Assembly: GCA_963971535.1 (NCBI GenBank)
Contig: CAXASK010002257.1
Span: forward strand, 62,001 to 126,000
Length of the DNA stretch: 64,000 nucleotides
Reading direction: 5' to 3'
Source: Notolepis coatsorum
Taxonomy: Eukaryota > Chordata > Actinopteri > Aulopiformes > Paralepididae
In this document: piece by piece, positions 13,109 through 26,700 of the stretch
How positions within the stretch are numbered: position 1 is the stretch's first letter
How the letters are laid out: every line of letters begins with the position of its first letter
Translations under genes and position numbers: made by a program
The notes under the pieces: model-generated
The model's input: only the letters and a program-made list of their open reading frames with translations
Database searches by the model: none
Told to the model about the DNA's origin: nothing

Positions 13109-14606
13109 TTAATTTCGCACTCTTACTCTCTCACTCTCTCTCACTCTTACTCTCTCACTCTCTCACTCTTAATCTATCACTCTTACTCTCTTACTCTCTC
13201 TCACTCTTAATCTCTCACTCTTAATCTCTCACTCTATCTCACTCTTAATCTCTCACTCTTACTCTCTCACTCTCTCTCACTCTTAATATCTCACTCTCTC
13301 TCACTCTTACTCTCTCACTCTCTCTCACTCTTAATTTCTCACTCTTACTCTCGCACTCTCTCTCACTCTTACTCTCTCACTCTCTCACTCTTAATCTATC
13401 ACTCTTACTCTCTTACTCTCTCTCACTCTTAATCTCTCACTCTCTCTCACTCTTAATATCTCACTCTATCTCACTCTTACTCTCTCTCTCACTCTTAATA
13501 TCTCACTATCTCTCACTCTTAATCTCTCACTCTTACTATCTCACTCTTTCTCTCTCACTCTTAATATCTCACTCTCTCACTCTTTCTCTCTCACTCTTAC
13601 TATCTCACTCTCTCTCACTCTTAATCTCTCACTCTATCTCACTCTTAATCTCTCACTCTTAATCTCTCACTCTCTCTCACTCTTAATATCTCACTCTTAC
13701 TATCTCACTCTTAATATCTCACTCTCTCTCACTCTTACTCTCTCACTCTCTCTCACTCTTAATCACTCACTCTTACTCTCTCACTCTCTCGCACTCTTAC
13801 TATCTCACTATCTCTCACTCTTAATCTATCACTCTTACTCTCTTACTCTCTATCACTCTTACTCTCTCACTCTCTCTCACTCTTACTCTCTCACTCTTAA
13901 TCTCTCACTCTCTCTCACTCTTAATCTCTCACTCTTAATCTCTCACTCTCTCTCACTCTTACTCTCTCACTCTTACTCTCTCACTCTCTCTCACTCTTAC
14001 TATCTCACTCTCTCTCACTCTCTCTCACTATTACTCTCTCACTCTTAATCTCTCACTCTCTCTCACTCTTAATCTCTCACTCTCTATCTCTCACTCTTAA
14101 TCTCTCATTCTCTATCTCTCACTCTTACTCTCTCACTCTATCTCACTCTTACGCTCTCACTCTTACTATCTCACTCTCTCTCTCACTCTTAATATCTCAC
14201 TCTTAATCTCTCACTCTCTCTCACTCTTAATCTCTCACTCTTACACTCTCTCACTCTTACTCTCTCACGCTTACTCTCTCACTCTCTCTCACTCTTAATC
14301 TCTCACTCTCTCTCACTCGTAATCTCTCACTCTTAATATCTCACTCTCTCTCACTCTTAATCTCTCACTCTTACTCTCACTCTCTCTCACTCTTAATATC
14401 TCACTCTCTCTCACTCTTAATCTCTCACTCTTACTCTCTCACGCTTACTCTCTCACTCTCTCTCTCACTCTTAATCTCTCACTCTCTCTCACTCTTAATA
14501 TCTCACTCTCTCTCACTCTTAATCTCTCACTCTTACTCTCTCACTCTCTCTCACTCTTAATATCTCACTCTCTCTCACTCTTACTCTCTCACTCTCTCTC
14601 ACTCTT
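13109..14606 (+). repeat. 1.496-kb X unit, last before the supra-unit domain
   Basis: Bounded by the TTAATTTCGC variants at 13109 and 14605. Inner markers: TTAATTTC at 13331, TCATTCTC at 14106, TCGTAATC at 14317. AATTTCGC becomes the hallmark of every supra-unit to the right, so this unit, or one like it, gave rise to the tail of those units. The 289-bp distance from CGTAA to AATTTCGC (14318 to 14607) is repeated at 20412 to 20701, offset 6,094 bp. Confidence 0.85.
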
Positions 14607-17600
14607 AATTTCGCACTCTTACTCTCTCACTCTCTCTCACTCTTACTCTCTCACTCTCTCACTCTTAATCTATCACTCTTACTCTCTTACTCTCTCTCAC
14701 TCTTAATCTCTCACTCTTAATCTCTCACTCTCTCTCACTCTTAATCTCTCACTCTTACTCTCTCACTCTCTCTCACTCTTAATCTCTCACTCTTACTATC
14801 TCACTCTTTCTCTCTCACTCTTAATATATCACTCTCTCACTCTTTCTCTCTCACTCTTACTATCTCACTCTCTCTCACTCTTAATCTCTCACTCTTAATC
14901 TCTCACTCTATCTCACTCTTAATCTCTCACTCTATATCTCTCACTCTTACTCTCTCACTCTCTCTCACTCTTAATCTATCACTCTTACTCTCTCTCACTC
15001 TTAATCTCTCACTCTTAATCTCTCACTCTCTCTCACTCTTAATATCTCACTCTTACTCTATCTCACTCTTAATCTCTCACTCTTACTCTCTCTCACTCTT
15101 ACTCTCTCACTCTCTCACTCTTAATATCTCACTCTTACTCTCTCACTCTCTCTCACTCTTAATCTCTCACTCTCTATCTCTCACTCTTACTCTCTCACTC
15201 TCTCTCACTCTTAATCTATCACTCTTACTCTCTCTCACTCTTAATCTCTCACTCTTACTCTCTCACTCTCTCTCACTCTTAATCTATCACTCTTACTCTC
15301 TCTCACTCTTAATCTCTCACTCTTAATCTCTCACTCTCTCACTCTTAATATCTCACTCTTACTATCTCACTCTCTCTCACTCTTACTCTCTCTCACTCTT
15401 ACTCTCTCACTCTTACGATCTCACTCTCTCTCACTCTTAATCTCTCACGCTTACTCTCACTCTCTCTCACTCTTAATCTCTCACTCTCTCTCACTCTTAA
15501 TCTCTCACTCTTAATCTCTCACTCTCTCTCACTCTTAATCTCTCACTCTTACTCTCTCACTCTCTCTCACTCTTAATATATCACTCTCTCTCACTCTTAC
15601 TCTCTCACTCTCTCTCACTCTTAATCACTCACTCTTACTCTCTCACTCTCTCTCACTCTTACTCTCTCACTCTCTCTCACTCTTAATCTATCACTCTTAC
15701 TCTCTTACTCTCTCTCACTCTTAATCTATCACTCTTACTCTCTCACTCTCTCTCACTCTTACTCTCTCACTCTTAATATCTCACTCTCTCTCACTCTTAA
15801 TCTCTCACTCTTAATCTCTCACTCTCTCTCACTCTTACTCTCTCACTCTTACTCTCTCACTCTCTCTCACTCTTACTATCTCACTCTCTCTCACTCTTAC
15901 TATCTCACTCTCTCTCACTCTTAATCTATCACTCTTACTCTCTCACTCTTACTCTCTCACTCACTCTTACTCTCTCACTCTCTCTCACTCTTAATCTCTC
16001 ACTCTCTCTCACTCTTAATCTCTCACTCTTACTCTCTCACGCTCTCTCACTCTTAATATCTCACTCTCTCTCACTCTTACTCTCTCACTCTCTTTCACTC
16101 TTAATCTCTCACTCTTACTCTCTCACTCTCTCTCACTCTTACTCTCTCACTCTCTCTCACTCTTAATCTATCACTCTTACTCTCGCACTCTCTCTCACTC
16201 TTACTATCTCACTCTCTCTCACTCTTACTCTCTCACTCTCTCTAACTCTTAATCTCTCACTCTTAATCTCTCACTCTCTCTCACTCTTAATCTCTCACTC
16301 TCTATCTCTCACTCTTACTCTCTCACTCTCTCTCACTCTTAATCTCTCACTCTTACTCTCTCTCACTCTTAATCTCTCATTCTTAATCTCTCACTCTCTC
16401 TCACTCTTAATATCTCACTCTTACTCTCTCACTCTCTCTCACTCTTAATCTCTCACTCTTACTATCTCTCACTCTTACTCTCTCACTCTTACTCTCTAAC
16501 TCTCTCTCACTCTTAATATCTCACTCTTACTCTCTCACTCTCCCTCACTCTTAATCTCTCACTCTTACTCTCTCACTCTCTCTCACTCGTACTCTCTCAC
16601 GCTTACTCTCTCACTCTCTCTCACTCTTACTATCTCACTCTCTCTCACTCTTAATCTCTCAATCTTACTCTCTCACTCTCTCTCACTCTTACTCTCTCAC
16701 TCTCTCTCACTCTTACTCTCTCACTCTCTCTCACTCTTACTCTCTCACTCTCTCTCACTCTTAATCTCTCACTCTTAATCTCTCACTCTCTCTCACTCTT
16801 AATCTCTCACTCTCTATCTCTCACTCTTACGCTCTCACTCTCTCTCACTCTTAATCTATCACTCTTACTCTCTCTCACTCTCTATCTCTCACTCGTACTC
16901 TCTCACTCTCTCTCACTCTTAATCTCTCACTCTCTCTCACTCTTACGCTCTCACTCTATCTCACTCTTACTATCTCACTCTCTCTCACTCTCTCTCACTC
17001 TCTCTCACTCTTACTCGCTCACTCGATCTCACTCTTACTATCTCACTCTCTCTCACTCTTACTCGCTCACTCTATCTCACTCTTAATCTCTCACTCTTAA
17101 TCTCTCACTCTCTCTCACTCTTAATCTCTCACTCTCTCTCACTCTTACGCTCTCACTCTATCTCACTCTTACTATCTCACTCTCTCTCACTCTCTCTCAC
17201 TCTTACTCTCTCACTCTCTCTCACTCTTAATCTATCACTCTCTCTCACTCTTAATCTCTCACTCTTACTCTCTCACTCTCTCTCACTCTTAATCTATCAC
17301 TCTTACTCTCTCTCACTCTTAATCTCTCACTCTTAATCTCTCACTCTCTCTCACTCTTAATATCTCACTCTTACTCTCTCACTCTCTCTCACTCTTAATC
17401 TCTCACTCTTAATCTCTCACTCTCTCTCACTCTTACTCTCTCACTCTCTCTCACTCTTAATCTATCACTCTTACTCTCTCACTCTTACTCTCTCACTCTA
17501 TCTCACTCTTACTCTCTCACTCTCACTCTCTCTCACTCTTAATCTCTCACTCTCTCTCGCTCTTAATATCTCACTCTTACTCTCTCACTCTCTCTCACTC

Positions 17601-20600
17601 TTAATATCTCACTCTATCTCACTCTTACTCTCTCACTCTCTCTCACTCTTAATCTATCACTCTTACTCGCTCACTCTCTCTCACTCTTACTATCTCACTC
17701 TCTCTCACTCTCTCTCACTCTTACTCTCTCACTCTCTCTCACTCTTAATCTCTCACTCTTAATCTCTCACTCTCTCACTCTTAATCTATCACTCTCTATC
17801 TCTCACTCTTACTCTCTCACTCTCTCTCACTCTTACTCTCTCTCACTCTTAATCTATCACTCTTAATCGCTCACTCTCTCTCACTCTTAATATCTCACTC
17901 TTACTCTCTCACTCTTAATCTCTCACTCTTACTCTCTCACTCTCTCTCACTCTTAATCTCTCACTCTTTCTCACTCTTACTATCTCACTCTTACTCTCTC
18001 ACTCTCTCTCACTCTTACTATCTCACTCTCTCTCACTCTCTCTCACTCTCTCTCACTCTTAATCTCTCACTCTTAATCTCTCACTCTCTCTCACTCTTAA
18101 TATCTCACTCTCTATATCTCACTCTTACTCTCTCACTCTCTCTCACTCTTAATCTATCACTCTCACTCTCTCTCACTCTTACTCTCTCACTCTCTCTCAC
18201 TCTTAATCTCTCACTCTCTCTCACTCTTACTCTCTCACTCTTACTCTCTCACTCTCTCACACTCTTAATCTCTCACTCTTACTCTCTCACTCTCTCTCAC
18301 TCTTAATCTCTCACTCTCTCACTCTTAATATCTCACTCGCTCACTCTTAATCTCTCACTCTTACTCTCTCACTCTCTCTCACTCTTAATCTCTCACTCTC
18401 TCTCACTCTTAATCTCTCACTCTCTATCTCTCACTCTCTCACTCTTAATCTATCACTCTTACTCTCTCTCACTCTTAATCTCTCACTCTTAATCTCTCAC
18501 TCTTAATCTCTCACTCTCTCTCACTCTTAATATCTCACTCTTACTCTCTCACTCTCTCTCACTCTTAATCTCTCACTCTCTCTCACTCTTAATCTATCAC
18601 TCTTAATCTCTCACTCTCTCTCACTCTTAATCTCTCACTCTCTATCTCTCACTCTTACTCTCTCACTCTCTCTCACTCTTAATCTATCACTCTTACTCTC
18701 TCTCACTCTTAATCTCTCACTCTATCTCACTCTTAATCTCTCACTCTCTCTCACTCTTAATCTCTCACTCTTAATCTCTCACTCTCTCTCACTCTTACTA
18801 TCTCACTCTCTCTCACTCTTACTCTCTCACTCTCTCTAACTCTTAATATCTCACTCTTAATCTCTCTCTCACTCTTAATCTCTCACTCTCTATCTCTCAC
18901 TCTTACTCTCTCACTCTCTCTCACTCTTAATCTCTCACTCTTACTCTCTCTCACTCTTAATCTCTCACTCTTAATCTCTCACTCTCTCTCACTCTTAATA
19001 TCTCACTCTCTCTCACTCTTAATCTCTCACTCTTACTATCTCTCACTCTTACTCTCTCACTCTTACTCTCTAACTCTCTCTCACTCTTAATATCTCACTC
19101 TTACTCTCTCACTCTCCCTCACTCTTAATCTCTCACTCTTACTCTCACTCTCTCTCACTCGTACTCTCTCACGCTTACTCTCTCACTCTCTCTCACTCTT
19201 ACTATCTCACTCTCTCTCACTCTTAATCTCTCACTCTTAATCTCTCAATCTTACTCTCTCACTCTCTCTCACTCTTACTCTCTCACTCTCTCTCACTCTT
19301 ACTCTCTCACTCTCTCTCACTCTTACTCTCTCACTCTCTCTCACTCTTAATCTCTCACTCTTAATCTCTCACTCTCTCTCACTCTTAATCTCTCACTCTC
19401 TATCTCTCACTCTTACGCTCTCACTCTCTCTCACTCTTAATCTATCACTCTTACTCTCTCTCACTCTCTATCTCTCACTCGTACTCTCTCACTCTCTCTC
19501 ACTCTTAATCTCTCACTCTCTCTCACTCTTACGCTCTCACTCTATCTCACTCTTACTATCTCACTCTCTCTCACTCTCTCTCACTCTCTCTCACTCTTAC
19601 TCGCTCACTCGATCTCACTCTTACTATCTCACTCTCTCTCACTCTTACTCGCTCACTCTATCTCACTCTTAATCTCTCACTCTTAATCTCTCACTCTCTC
19701 TCACTCTTAATCTCTCACTCTCTCTCACTCTTACGCTCTCACTCTATCTCACTCTTACTATCTCACTCTCTCTCACTCTCTCTCACTCTTACTCTCTCAC
19801 TCTCTCTCACTCTTAATCTCTCACTCTCTCTCACTCTTAATCTCTCACTCTTACTCTCTCACTCTCTCTCACTCTTAATCTATCACTCTTACTCTCTCTC
19901 ACTCTTAATCTCTCACTCTTAATCTCTCACTCTCTCTCACTCTTAATATCTCACTCTTACTCTCTCACTCTCTCTCACTCTTAATCTCTCACTCTTAATC
20001 TCTCACTCTCTCGCACTCTTACTATCTCACTATCTCTCACTCTTAATCTATCACTCTTACTCTCTTACTCTCTATCACTCTTACTCTCTCACTCTCTCTC
20101 ACTCTTACTCTCTCACTCTTAATCTCTCACTCTCTCTCACTCTTAATCTCTCACTCTTAATCTCTCACTCTCTCTCACTCTTACTCTCTCACTCTTACTC
20201 TCTCACTCTCTCTCACTCTTACTCTCTCACTCTATCTCACTCTTACGCTCTCACTCTTACTATCTCACTCTCTCTCTCACTCTTAATATCTCACTCTTAA
20301 TCTCTCACTCTCTCTCACTCTTAATCTCTCACTCTTACACTCTCTCACTCTTACTCTCTCACGCTTACTCTCTCACTCTCTCTCACTCTTAATCTCTCAC
20401 TCTCTCTCACTCGTAATCTCTCACTCTTAATATCTCACTCTCTCTCACTCTTAATCTCTCACTCTTACTCTCACTCTCTCTCACTCTTAATATCTCACTC
20501 TCTCTCACTCTTAATCTCTCACTCTTACTCTCTCACGCTTACTCTCTCACTCTCTCTCTCACTCTTAATCTCTCACTCTCTCTCACTCTTAATATCTCAC

Positions 20601-20700
20601 TCTCTCTCACTCTTAATCTCTCACTCTTACTCTCTCACTCTCTCTCACTCTTAATATCTCACTCTCTCTCACTCTTACTCTCTCACTCTCTCTCACTCTT
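14607..20700 (+). repeat. Supra-unit S1 (6,094 bp)
   Basis: Starts at AATTTCGC 14607. Ordered markers: TTACGATC (CGATC at 15416, 809 bp in), CACGCTCTC (16040), TCCCTC (16541), TCGATC (17023), TCTCGCTCTT (17558), second TCCCTC (19115), second TCGATC (19609), then an X-type tail with TCGCAC (20012) and TCGTAATC (20411). The internal dimer period is 2,574 bp at TCCCTC. Its tail carries a 128-bp loss relative to the preceding X unit: the TCGCAC marker is offset by 6,222 bp but TCGTAATC by 6,094 bp, and the CATTC site is missing. TTACGATC to TCCCTC is 1,125 bp, 6 bp shorter than in S3-S7. Confidence 0.85.
16541..19114 (+). repeat. Internal A-to-B interval of S1 (2,574 bp)
   Basis: The interval from the first to the second TCCCTC of S1. 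The A half has TCCCTC to TCGATC of 483 bp; the B half has 495 bp, through one additional 14-nt word before TCAATCTT and a 2-bp loss in CTTACTCTCACTC. These length states are repeated in S2, which makes S1 and S2 sister copies. Confidence 0.8.
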
Positions 20701-23700
20701 AATTTCGCACTCTTACTCTCTCACTCTCTCTCACTCTTACTCTCTCACTCTCTCACTCTTAATCTATCACTCTTACTCTCTTACTCTCTCTCACTCTTAA
20801 TCTCTCACTCTTAATCTCTCACTCTCTCTCACTCTTAATCTCTCACTCTTACTCTCTCACTCTCTCTCACTCTTAATCTCTCACTCTTACTATCTCACTC
20901 TTTCTCTCTCACTCTTAATATATCACTCTCTCACTCTTTCTCTCTCACTCTTACTATCTCACTCTCTCTCACTCTTAATCTCTCACTCTTAATCTCTCAC
21001 TCTATCTCACTCTTAATCTCTCACTCTATATCTCTCACTCTTACTCTCTCACTCTCTCTCACTCTTAATCTATCACTCTTACTCTCTCTCACTCTTAATC
21101 TCTCACTCTTAATCTCTCACTCTCTCTCACTCTTAATATCTCACTCTTACTCTATCTCACTCTTAATCTCTCACTCTTACTCTCTCTCACTCTTACTCTC
21201 TCACTCTCTCACTCTTAATATCTCACTCTTACTCTCTCACTCTCTCTCACTCTTAATCTATCACTCTCTATCTCTCACTCTTACTCTCTCACTCTCTCTC
21301 ACTCTTAATCTATCACTCTTACTCTCTCTCACTCTTAATCTCTCACTCTTACTCTCTCACTCTCTCTCACTCTTAATCTATCACTCTTACTCTCTCTCAC
21401 TCTTAATCTCTCACTCTTAATCTCTCACTCTCTCACTCTTAATATCTCACTCTTACTATCTCACTCTCTCTCACTCTTACTCTCTCTCACTCTTACTCTC
21501 TCACTCTTACGATCTCACTCTCTCTCACTCTTAATCTCTCACGCTTACTCTCACTCTCTCTCACTCTTAATCTCTCACTCTCTCTCACTCTTAATCTCTC
21601 ACTCTTAATCTCTCACTCTCTCTCACTCTTAATCTCTCACTCTTACTCTCTCACTCTCTCTCACTCTTAATATATCACTCTCTCTCACTCTTACTCTCTC
21701 ACTCTCTCTCACTCTTAATCACTCACTCTTACTCTCTCACTCTCTCTCACTCTTACTCTCTCACTCTCTCTCACTCTTAATCTATCACTCTTACTCTCTT
21801 ACTCTCTCTCACTCTTAATCTATCACTCTTACTCTCTCACTCTCTCTCACTCTTACTCTCTCACTCTTAATATCTCACTCTCTCTCACTCTTAATCTCTC
21901 ACTCTTAATCTCTCACTCTCTCTCACTCTTACTCTCTCACTCTTACTCTCTCACTCTCTCTCACTCTTACTATCTCACTCTCTCTCACTCTTACTATCTC
22001 ACTCTCTCTCACTCTTAATCTATCACTCTTACTCTCTCACTCTTACTCTCTCACTCACTCTTACTCTCTCACTCTCTCTCACTCTTAATCTCTCACTCTC
22101 TCTCACTCTTAATCTCTCACTCTTACTCTCTCACGCTCTCTCACTCTTAATATCTCACTCTCTCTCACTCTTACTCTCTCACTCTCTTTCACTCTTAATC
22201 TCTCACTCTTACTCTCTCACTCTCTCTCACTCTTACTCTCTCACTCTCTCTCACTCTTAATCTATCACTCTTACTCTCGCACTCTCTCTCACTCTTACTA
22301 TCTCACTCTCTCTCACTCTTACTCTCTCACTCTCTCTAACTCTTAATCTCTCACTCTTAATCTCTCACTCTCTCTCACTCTTAATCTCTCACTCTCTATC
22401 TCTCACTCTTACTCTCTCACTCTCTCTCACTCTTAATCTCTCACTCTTACTCTCTCTCACTCTTAATCTCTCATTCTTAATCTCTCACTCTCTCTCACTC
22501 TTAATATCTCACTCTTACTCTCTCACTCTCTCTCACTCTTAATCTCTCACTCTTACTATCTCTCACTCTTACTCTCTCACTCTTACTCTCTAACTCTCTC
22601 TCACTCTTAATATCTCACTCTTACTCTCTCACTCTCCCTCACTCTTAATCTCTCACTCTTACTCTCTCACTCTCTCTCACTCGTACTCTCTCACGCTTAC
22701 TCTCTCACTCTCTCTCACTCTTACTATCTCACTCTCTCTCACTCTTAATCTCTCAATCTTACTCTCTCACTCTCTCTCACTCTTACTCTCTCACTCTCTC
22801 TCACTCTTACTCTCTCACTCTCTCTCACTCTTACTCTCTCACTCTCTCTCACTCTTAATCTCTCACTCTTAATCTCTCACTCTCTCTCACTCTTAATCTC
22901 TCACTCTCTATCTCTCACTCTTACGCTCTCACTCTCTCTCACTCTTAATCTATCACTCTTACTCTCTCTCACTCTCTATCTCTCACTCGTACTCTCTCAC
23001 TCTCTCTCACTCTTAATCTCTCACTCTCTCTCACTCTTACGCTCTCACTCTATCTCACTCTTACTATCTCACTCTCTCTCACTCTCTCTCACTCTCTCTC
23101 ACTCTTACTCGCTCACTCGATCTCACTCTTACTATCTCACTCTCTCTCACTCTTACTCGCTCACTCTATCTCACTCTTAATCTCTCACTCTTAATCTCTC
23201 ACTCTCTCTCACTCTTAATCTCTCACTCTCTCTCACTCTTACGCTCTCACTCTATCTCACTCTTACTATCTCACTCTCTCTCACTCTCTCTCACTCTTAC
23301 TCTCTCACTCTCTCTCACTCTTAATCTATCACTCTCTCTCACTCTTAATCTCTCACTCTTACTCTCTCACTCTCTCTCACTCTTAATCTATCACTCTTAC
23401 TCTCTCTCACTCTTAATCTCTCACTCTTAATCTCTCACTCTCTCTCACTCTTAATATCTCACTCTTACTCTCTCACTCTCTCTCACTCTTAATCTCTCAC
23501 TCTTAATCTCTCACTCTCTCTCACTCTTACTCTCTCACTCTCTCTCACTCTTAATCTATCACTCTTACTCTCTCACTCTTACTCTCTCACTCTATCTCAC
23601 TCTTACTCTCTCACTCTCACTCTCTCTCACTCTTAATCTCTCACTCTCTCTCGCTCTTAATATCTCACTCTTACTCTCTCACTCTCTCTCACTCTTAATA

Positions 23701-26700
23701 TCTCACTCTATCTCACTCTTACTCTCTCACTCTCTCTCACTCTTAATCTATCACTCTTACTCGCTCACTCTCTCTCACTCTTACTATCTCACTCTCTCTC
23801 ACTCTCTCTCACTCTTACTCTCTCACTCTCTCTCACTCTTAATCTCTCACTCTTAATCTCTCACTCTCTCACTCTTAATCTATCACTCTCTATCTCTCAC
23901 TCTTACTCTCTCACTCTCTCTCACTCTTACTCTCTCTCACTCTTAATCTATCACTCTTAATCGCTCACTCTCTCTCACTCTTAATATCTCACTCTTACTC
24001 TCTCACTCTTAATCTCTCACTCTTACTCTCTCACTCTCTCTCACTCTTAATCTCTCACTCTTTCTCACTCTTACTATCTCACTCTTACTCTCTCACTCTC
24101 TCTCACTCTTACTATCTCACTCTCTCTCACTCTCTCTCACTCTCTCTCACTCTTAATCTCTCACTCTTAATCTCTCACTCTCTCTCACTCTTAATATCTC
24201 ACTCTCTATATCTCACTCTTACTCTCTCACTCTCTCTCACTCTTAATCTATCACTCTCACTCTCTCTCACTCTTACTCTCTCACTCTCTCTCACTCTTAA
24301 TCTCTCACTCTCTCTCACTCTTACTCTCTCACTCTTACTCTCTCACTCTCTCACACTCTTAATCTCTCACTCTTACTCTCTCACTCTCTCTCACTCTTAA
24401 TCTCTCACTCTCTCACTCTTAATATCTCACTCGCTCACTCTTAATCTCTCACTCTTACTCTCTCACTCTCTCTCACTCTTAATCTCTCACTCTCTCTCAC
24501 TCTTAATCTCTCACTCTCTATCTCTCACTCTCTCACTCTTAATCTATCACTCTTACTCTCTCTCACTCTTAATCTCTCACTCTTAATCTCTCACTCTTAA
24601 TCTCTCACTCTCTCTCACTCTTAATATCTCACTCTTACTCTCTCACTCTCTCTCACTCTTAATCTCTCACTCTCTCTCACTCTTAATCTATCACTCTTAA
24701 TCTCTCACTCTCTCTCACTCTTAATCTCTCACTCTCTATCTCTCACTCTTACTCTCTCACTCTCTCTCACTCTTAATCTATCACTCTTACTCTCTCTCAC
24801 TCTTAATCTCTCACTCTATCTCACTCTTAATCTCTCACTCTCTCTCACTCTTAATCTCTCACTCTTAATCTCTCACTCTCTCTCACTCTTACTATCTCAC
24901 TCTCTCTCACTCTTACTCTCTCACTCTCTCTAACTCTTAATATCTCACTCTTAATCTCTCTCTCACTCTTAATCTCTCACTCTCTATCTCTCACTCTTAC
25001 TCTCTCACTCTCTCTCACTCTTAATCTCTCACTCTTACTCTCTCTCACTCTTAATCTCTCACTCTTAATCTCTCACTCTCTCTCACTCTTAATATCTCAC
25101 TCTCTCTCACTCTTAATCTCTCACTCTTACTATCTCTCACTCTTACTCTCTCACTCTTACTCTCTAACTCTCTCTCACTCTTAATATCTCACTCTTACTC
25201 TCTCACTCTCCCTCACTCTTAATCTCTCACTCTTACTCTCACTCTCTCTCACTCGTACTCTCTCACGCTTACTCTCTCACTCTCTCTCACTCTTACTATC
25301 TCACTCTCTCTCACTCTTAATCTCTCACTCTTAATCTCTCAATCTTACTCTCTCACTCTCTCTCACTCTTACTCTCTCACTCTCTCTCACTCTTACTCTC
25401 TCACTCTCTCTCACTCTTACTCTCTCACTCTCTCTCACTCTTAATCTCTCACTCTTAATCTCTCACTCTCTCTCACTCTTAATCTCTCACTCTCTATCTC
25501 TCACTCTTACGCTCTCACTCTCTCTCACTCTTAATCTATCACTCTTACTCTCTCTCACTCTCTATCTCTCACTCGTACTCTCTCACTCTCTCTCACTCTT
25601 AATCTCTCACTCTCTCTCACTCTTACGCTCTCACTCTATCTCACTCTTACTATCTCACTCTCTCTCACTCTCTCTCACTCTCTCTCACTCTTACTCGCTC
25701 ACTCGATCTCACTCTTACTATCTCACTCTCTCTCACTCTTACTCGCTCACTCTATCTCACTCTTAATCTCTCACTCTTAATCTCTCACTCTCTCTCACTC
25801 TTAATCTCTCACTCTCTCTCACTCTTACGCTCTCACTCTATCTCACTCTTACTATCTCACTCTCTCTCACTCTCTCTCACTCTTACTCTCTCACTCTCTC
25901 TCACTCTTAATCTCTCACTCTCTCTCACTCTTAATCTCTCACTCTTACTCTCTCACTCTCTCTCACTCTTAATCTATCACTCTTACTCTCTCTCACTCTT
26001 AATCTCTCACTCTTAATCTCTCACTCTCTCTCACTCTTAATATCTCACTCTTACTCTCTCACTCTCTCTCACTCTTAATCTCTCACTCTTAATCTCTCAC
26101 TCTCTCTCACTCTTACTCTCTCACTCTCTCTCACTCTTAATCTATCACTCTTACTCTCTCACTCTTACTCTCTCACTCTATCTCACTCTTACTCTCTCAC
26201 TCTCACTCTCTCTCACTCTTAATCTCTCACTCTCTCTCGCTCTTAATATCTCACTCTTACTCTCTCACTCTCTCTCACTCTTAATATCTCACTCTATCTC
26301 ACTCTTACTCTCTCACTCTCTCTCACTCTTAATCTATCACTCTTACTCGCTCACTCTCTCTCACTCTTACTATCTCACTCTCTCTCACTCTCTCTCACTC
26401 TTACTCTCTCACTCTCTCTCACTCTTAATCTCTCACTCTTAATCTCTCACTCTCTCACTCTTAATCTATCACTCTTACTCTCTCACTCTTACTCTCTCAC
26501 TCTCTCTCACTCTTACTCTCTCTCACTCTTAATCTCTCACTCTTAATCTCTCACTCTCTCTCACTCTTAATATCTCACTCTTACTATCTCACTCTCTCTC
26601 ACTCTTAATCTCTCACTATTACTCTATCTCACTCTTACTCTCTCACTCTTAATCTATCACTCTTACTCTCTCACTCTTACTCTCTCACTCTCTCTCACTC

